Notes under the pieces: generated by a model
Told to the model about the DNA's origin: nothing
The model's database searches: none
What the model saw: only the letters and a program-made list of their open reading frames with translations
Part shown: positions 59,757 through 64,000 of the stretch, one piece after another
Layout of the letters: each line of letters starts with the position of its first letter
Numbering within the stretch: the first letter of the stretch is position 1
Source of the DNA: Rhizopus arrhizus
Lineage: Eukaryota > Mucoromycota > Mucoromycetes > Mucorales > Rhizopodaceae
Reading direction: 5' to 3'
Assembly (NCBI GenBank): GCA_024220505.1
Contig: JAKZZE010000008.1
Coordinates: 1,302,001-1,366,000 of the forward strand
DNA length: 64,000 nucleotides
Made by a program: the position numbers and the translations under genes

Positions 59757-62700
59757 TCATTCTTCATCAGAATCCAGAAAAATAGATCTTTTCTTTCTGC
59801 GTGAATCTACAAAGGTATTAGTAAAGCATAACAGTAATTAAAGCTGTATATACCTTGTATCCATTCTTTAGGGCATGATATTCCTATTGATCCACCTAAT
59901 TTTGCCATATTTGCCAACAATTTTTTATTAGATTTAAATGAATCTGTCATGTTCATATTTAGTAAAAATTATTCATCTATTTGCACTTTTCTATTACCTG
60001 GTATTAATTTCTGTTCCCACCAAATTACAAGTGTATTTATCAGGGATTCAGTAACTATTGGCTTTGAATCCTCGTTTTCTATTTGATCAATCATTCCATT
60101 AATAATATCAAATAAAATTGTCGCAAATGTATCCTCTGAATTTATTGACCAATATTGCAACATAGCCAATACAAACTGAACTTGAGGATTCGAGTTTTTA
60201 GTATTTTGAGGAATAATGGAAACAATACCGCATAATAAGTCTTCTGTAGGCTTAACTGAAGAAATGATAGTAAACAAAGATGGTATTATCTCATTTTTGA
60301 CTTTACAAAAAAAGGAGCTTAGTGTTACCAAAATCAATAGAATATTACTTACATTGTGTCTTTAAAATATCAATGGTTTGAGCTTTTGCAAAAATGCTTT
60401 CTACGACTTTTGTTTTTCCTTGTAACTCAGCGGCTAACAATTGCCAAAAACACATTGTTTCATAGGATGGAATCTTAAAAGATGCATCAATAAACATTGG
60501 ATCAAATTGGTCACCAAACACACGTATAGACCCAAAGTGTAGATCACAAACCATTCGTCCCAACTATCAATAAAATAACATTTAGTATTTGTGTGCTTTC
60601 TAAAAGTCTTACAACTTACTTTATCCGGCAAAATCATCATAAGAACTAGTTTCAATAGATCCAAATTACCTACCACAACATGTGGTAGATATCGATATAG
60701 TAGCGGTATAAGATGGTTGAAATATATTACATTTTGCTCAGCAAGTGACTACAAACGAAGTGAGTAAAAAAAGGCTTTTTTTTTTTTTTTTTTTTTTTTT
60801 TTTCAAAATATCAAAAATATGTACTCTTAAATCGTTTATCAAATATGCTTTTAAGAAATGCACAGAGTCTTCTTTTGATTCTTCCATTGTACGAATATGC
60901 ATAACATACATCTCATAATAAGATACTATAGATGGGAACCATTTTTCTGAATTTGTATCTTCTTGCTCTTCTTGTCTTTATATACACAATCAGTACATAA
61001 TCTCAGTTGAAAAGTTACTTGGATGGCTTGTTACCTGGAAATAAAAGACCACCACCGCATACCAATCAAGTGTCTCCTACTCTTTTTCTTTGGATTATGG
61101 GCAATACAGCTCAAAAGCTTGATCAACTTTTCTCTTTCGTTTTCCTTCTCAAGTAAATTCCAAAAGGTGATCATGAGAAGGTCAAAGACATCTTTGGATG
61201 TATCTGATATAACTGCCTCTTCTGATACTGTAATTTTTGCTTCTTCTGTTGTTTTCAGAAATGTAAATGGAAAGCGATTCAAATAAATGATATTGCGAAT
61301 GTAAGGTCCAATAGTACGCTCAAGCACCTCTGCAGGAATAGCCTGATGAATTATGTAAATATATCTGTTATCATTATTCTCTTTGGCTTACCATTCTTAA
61401 AAACACAGCTATTATGTCTTTTATACTTCGTTTGGTTATAAGCAACTGAAGTATATACTCTTCTTCATTTTTATCTTTTTGAGCAGTTAATAAAGCAATA
61501 CTAGCATTTTTAAATCTTTTTAAAGAGTCTCCAAAAATCCAATACGATTGATTTGATTGTAAACCTTCATCGTCTACTATTTCTTCCAACTCTTCATCGC
61601 TGTCTTCCATACTTTCTTCCATACTTACTACACTATTTTGTAACTCGATTTCTGGTGTGCTACTATTCTCTTCTGTAGATTTATCTTTTATGATAATGTC
61701 TGCAGGTGCAGCTTCTGCAGGTGCAACTTCTGAAGGTGTAACGTCTGGAATATCGGTCATATTTTCATCTTCATCCTCTGACTGCAATGCTATTGCCTGG
61801 TTTGTCACAGCATTCTTGTTTTCAGACTCTCCATACAAAAATTCATCAACATCTATATCGTTTTCCATGGATGATTGTTCCGAGGTCCCTTTTTCTTCTT
61901 GTTTATCCTCTAATTTATTAGATTTATTTTCTGCTGGAGCAGTGACTGGTTGAAGCGATACAGAATTGGGCATAGATGGTATAGGCAAGGATGGTATAGA
62001 TGGATCCTCTGTCAAGAACTCTGAGAACAATATCTGCATATACTCTTTAGTATTGGGATCCACACTTGGACATTTGTAGAGGGGCATTAAGCTCCTGCAA
62101 TTTTTTAAAAAAGAAATACAGCTCATAAGTCGATGATCCTTACTGCTTGCTTTATATATTACCGAATAACACCTTTCGAAAGCATAACTCTCATACCACA
62201 AGATACGCATCTGGTAATATAGTCCTTCATCGGCGGATAGTATTCCTCTACTGCATACTTCAAAAACTCCATCAGAATAGCAGTGATGTAAGGGTATCTT
62301 TCAGCTGATCGTTCCATCAATAACATGGCCGGCTCAATAAACATGATATTATCGTTGGGCGTAAAGAAAAGCCAATCATAAATAAGAGCTAATTTGATGT
62401 TCGCTGCTACTACGCTACTCTATTTAAATTGGTAAGTTTTTTATCTATGTTGTAAAGTCAGATATAATACCTTGACAGATCGTATCATGCTTCCTATGAC
62501 CACATATCTTGGTACAATGTCACTCTGTAATATTTGATTTGAAGGGTACCATCCTGCTACTAAATATCGAATGACATCAACATAATGTGGTTCCATTTCA
62601 GGGGTGTTCAAATATCTTTGAATGAACCAATTCAAGTTTCGCTGATACATGGTTATTTTGAGCTAATAACATGGATGAGTTTTCTATTTTTCTTTTTTAC

Positions 62701-63942
62701 TGACATTTCTATTTATCCTTTACATTTTGTACAATATAAAGCAGTTTGAATTCCATATCAGGTGTCAATCGACTTCTTAAAAACTCTTTAGGTGTAGGCT
62801 GTAATAATAGCACATCAAGCCCTAATATCAAAAATTATTCAGTATACAGCCGAATTCAAAAATATAAAAACCTTTAAAGCGTGGTGATAGTTTTTGTGGT
62901 TGCTTTAATATATCTTCCCAAAGTTGAGAGAATTCTGGTATTGATGCTAAATCATGTAATACTCGTGCCAAGTCTCTGCCGATAGGCGCGCATACCGTCC
63001 ACTATACAATCAATCGGATTAATATGCTTCTATGTTTGGTGTCTTTTCAGTGCATACTTTTTCACGCAACAAGGAAATTGTGATTCGAATTTCACGTTGT
63101 TGAAGTTGCTGTAATTGTATTTGTCTATGATCTGGTATCACTCGCAAGTAAGTATACACAAATGTGGCGATTACTCTAGGATTCATGTCAAGCCAAGACT
63201 TTTGCGATTCGCACAATTTCAGAATTTGATCGCACAACAAGACATTTCGTTGACTTATATCTCCACCTTTTATTTGTCGTAACAAAGATAAGTAAAGAGA
63301 GTCCACACTCTGAACACTCAAGCTGGTTAGTTCACTCACAAGCCAAAAAATCTATAGAGAAAAAGAAATGAGAAAAAGAATGAATAACAACGTGTTTTTA
63401 CCTGTTCTCGCACAGCGAGTTTTAGTTGCTGAAATTTTATAGAGATGGTTAATGCTTGAAGTCTATTCACAATGACAGAGAAATTATCTCTATTCACAAA
63501 GCTGATGGATTGAAAATACTAGTGTAAGTACTGTTAGAACAAGTGAGCTGATGCTTTGAGAATGTAAACATACAACGCGAGCATTATTTGGTTCTGTCAA
63601 AACACCGTATAATAACGCAGAAACGACTTCATTGTATTCTCTTTTATTTTGAGAGGCCTATCAGTAAATATAATTGCTCGTCAATTATGAAAAAATGTCC
63701 TTTTTCTGAACGTTTTCATCATTTTACTTTTTCTTGGAGGTAATTGTGAAATTCTATTTCTGACTTATTTTTGGCTGCTTCTTGATGTTTCGCATAAAGT
63801 CTTGTGAGTTCCTATATCCATATTGGATTAATTTCAAATGGAAATACGCATTTAGAATAATTTAATTCCATACGACATCAAGCTCATCTTCTGCATCTAT
63901 CACTGACAAGTCATAAATTTTAGATGTTGGTTTTTCAAACAT
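59757..63942 (-). CDS. INTS3: Integrator complex subunit 3 (INTS3/SOSS-A) homologue
   Basis: A long, many-intron gene starting MFEKPTSKIYDLSVIDAEDE at 63942 and ending KKRSIFLDSDEE at 59757. Blocks match INTS3 in order: SLLRQIKGGDISQRNVLLCD with SWLDMNPRVIATFVYTYLRV; PIGRDLARVLHDLASIPEF; RLTPDMEFKLLYIVQNVK; NWFIQRYLNTPEMEPHYVDV; SNQILQSDIVPRYVVIGSMI; VVAANIKLALIYDWLFFTPN; MFIEPAMLLMERSAERYPYI; MEFLKYAVEEYYPPMKDYI; SLMPLYKCPSVDPNTKEY. A Glu/Ser-rich acidic linker near 61.5-62.0 kb is followed by the C-terminal helical repeat half (ETMCFWQLLAAELQGKTKVV). INTS3 is the scaffold of SOSS single-strand DNA-binding complexes and part of Integrator, which attenuates RNA polymerase II and cleaves transcripts. 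A 28-nt T tract at 60776-60803 lies in an intron. Some exon borders were not resolved. Confidence 0.9.
60776..60803 (+). repeat. 28-nt poly(T) tract in an INTS3 intron
   Basis: Homopolymer inside the INTS3-like gene (poly(A) in gene sense), between the frames around 60.7 and 60.9 kb. Confidence 0.85.
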
Positions 63943-64000
63943 TTGTCACGCGTGTGTGCAGAGGGAAAATACGTCTGTGCATGAAAATAGTGGGGCCAAA

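Overview
The window looks like a stretch of AT-rich fungal nuclear genome, most likely Mucoromycota (Mucorales-like). Genes are dense, on both strands, and split by many short introns (about 45-70 nt, GT...AG) whose splicing restores clean reading frames. The recognised proteins are eukaryotic and several are typically fungal: an AzgA-type purine permease, a Zn2Cys6 regulator, a secreted proteinase K-type subtilase, a Nak1/Kic1-type germinal-centre kinase and a Syp1-type F-BAR/muHD protein. Long A/T homopolymers and broken copies of transposons, LINEs and lineage-specific gene families fill the spaces between genes. Species cannot be fixed from the sequence alone.

Layout. 1-7.8 kb is an accessory, decayed zone: a Tc1/mariner (IS630)-type transposase with one internal stop, an unrecognised multi-exon gene and readable fragments of a further one. 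7.9-24.1 kb is a conserved block: PX-domain AGC kinase, secreted subtilase, DASS anion transporter, peroxisomal ABCD half-transporter and a Bro1/ALIX protein. 24.1-29.8 kb is again accessory: periodic TTGCCCA repeats, a second transposase relic, a broken PD-(D/E)XK-like gene with a small basic neighbour, and one small hypothetical gene. 29.8-39.8 kb holds a PTC7-type phosphatase, a Nak1-like kinase (with an apparent frameshift), a CNNM/Mam3-type membrane protein and a GRIP-domain golgin. 40.2-43 kb holds a dying enhancer-of-polycomb-like gene and an unexplained GC-richer island. 44.2-49.6 kb holds Syp1/FCHO and the Zn2Cys6 factor. 49.8-53.1 kb is a LINE relic bracketed by a 12-bp repeat. 53.3-64 kb carries a secreted Kre9/Knh1-like protein, a small hypothetical, AzgA, an adenylate-kinase-type protein and an Integrator subunit 3 homologue that fills the right end.

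Several genes serve membrane traffic (Bro1 in ESCRT sorting, Syp1/FCHO in endocytosis, GRIP golgin at the trans-Golgi, PX kinase on phosphoinositide membranes), but they are not arranged as a cluster. No rRNA, tRNA, CRISPR array or bacterial-type operon was seen. Exon models were checked by frame: for the models given in full, summed exon lengths are multiples of three, except the Nak1-like kinase, where one base is missing.
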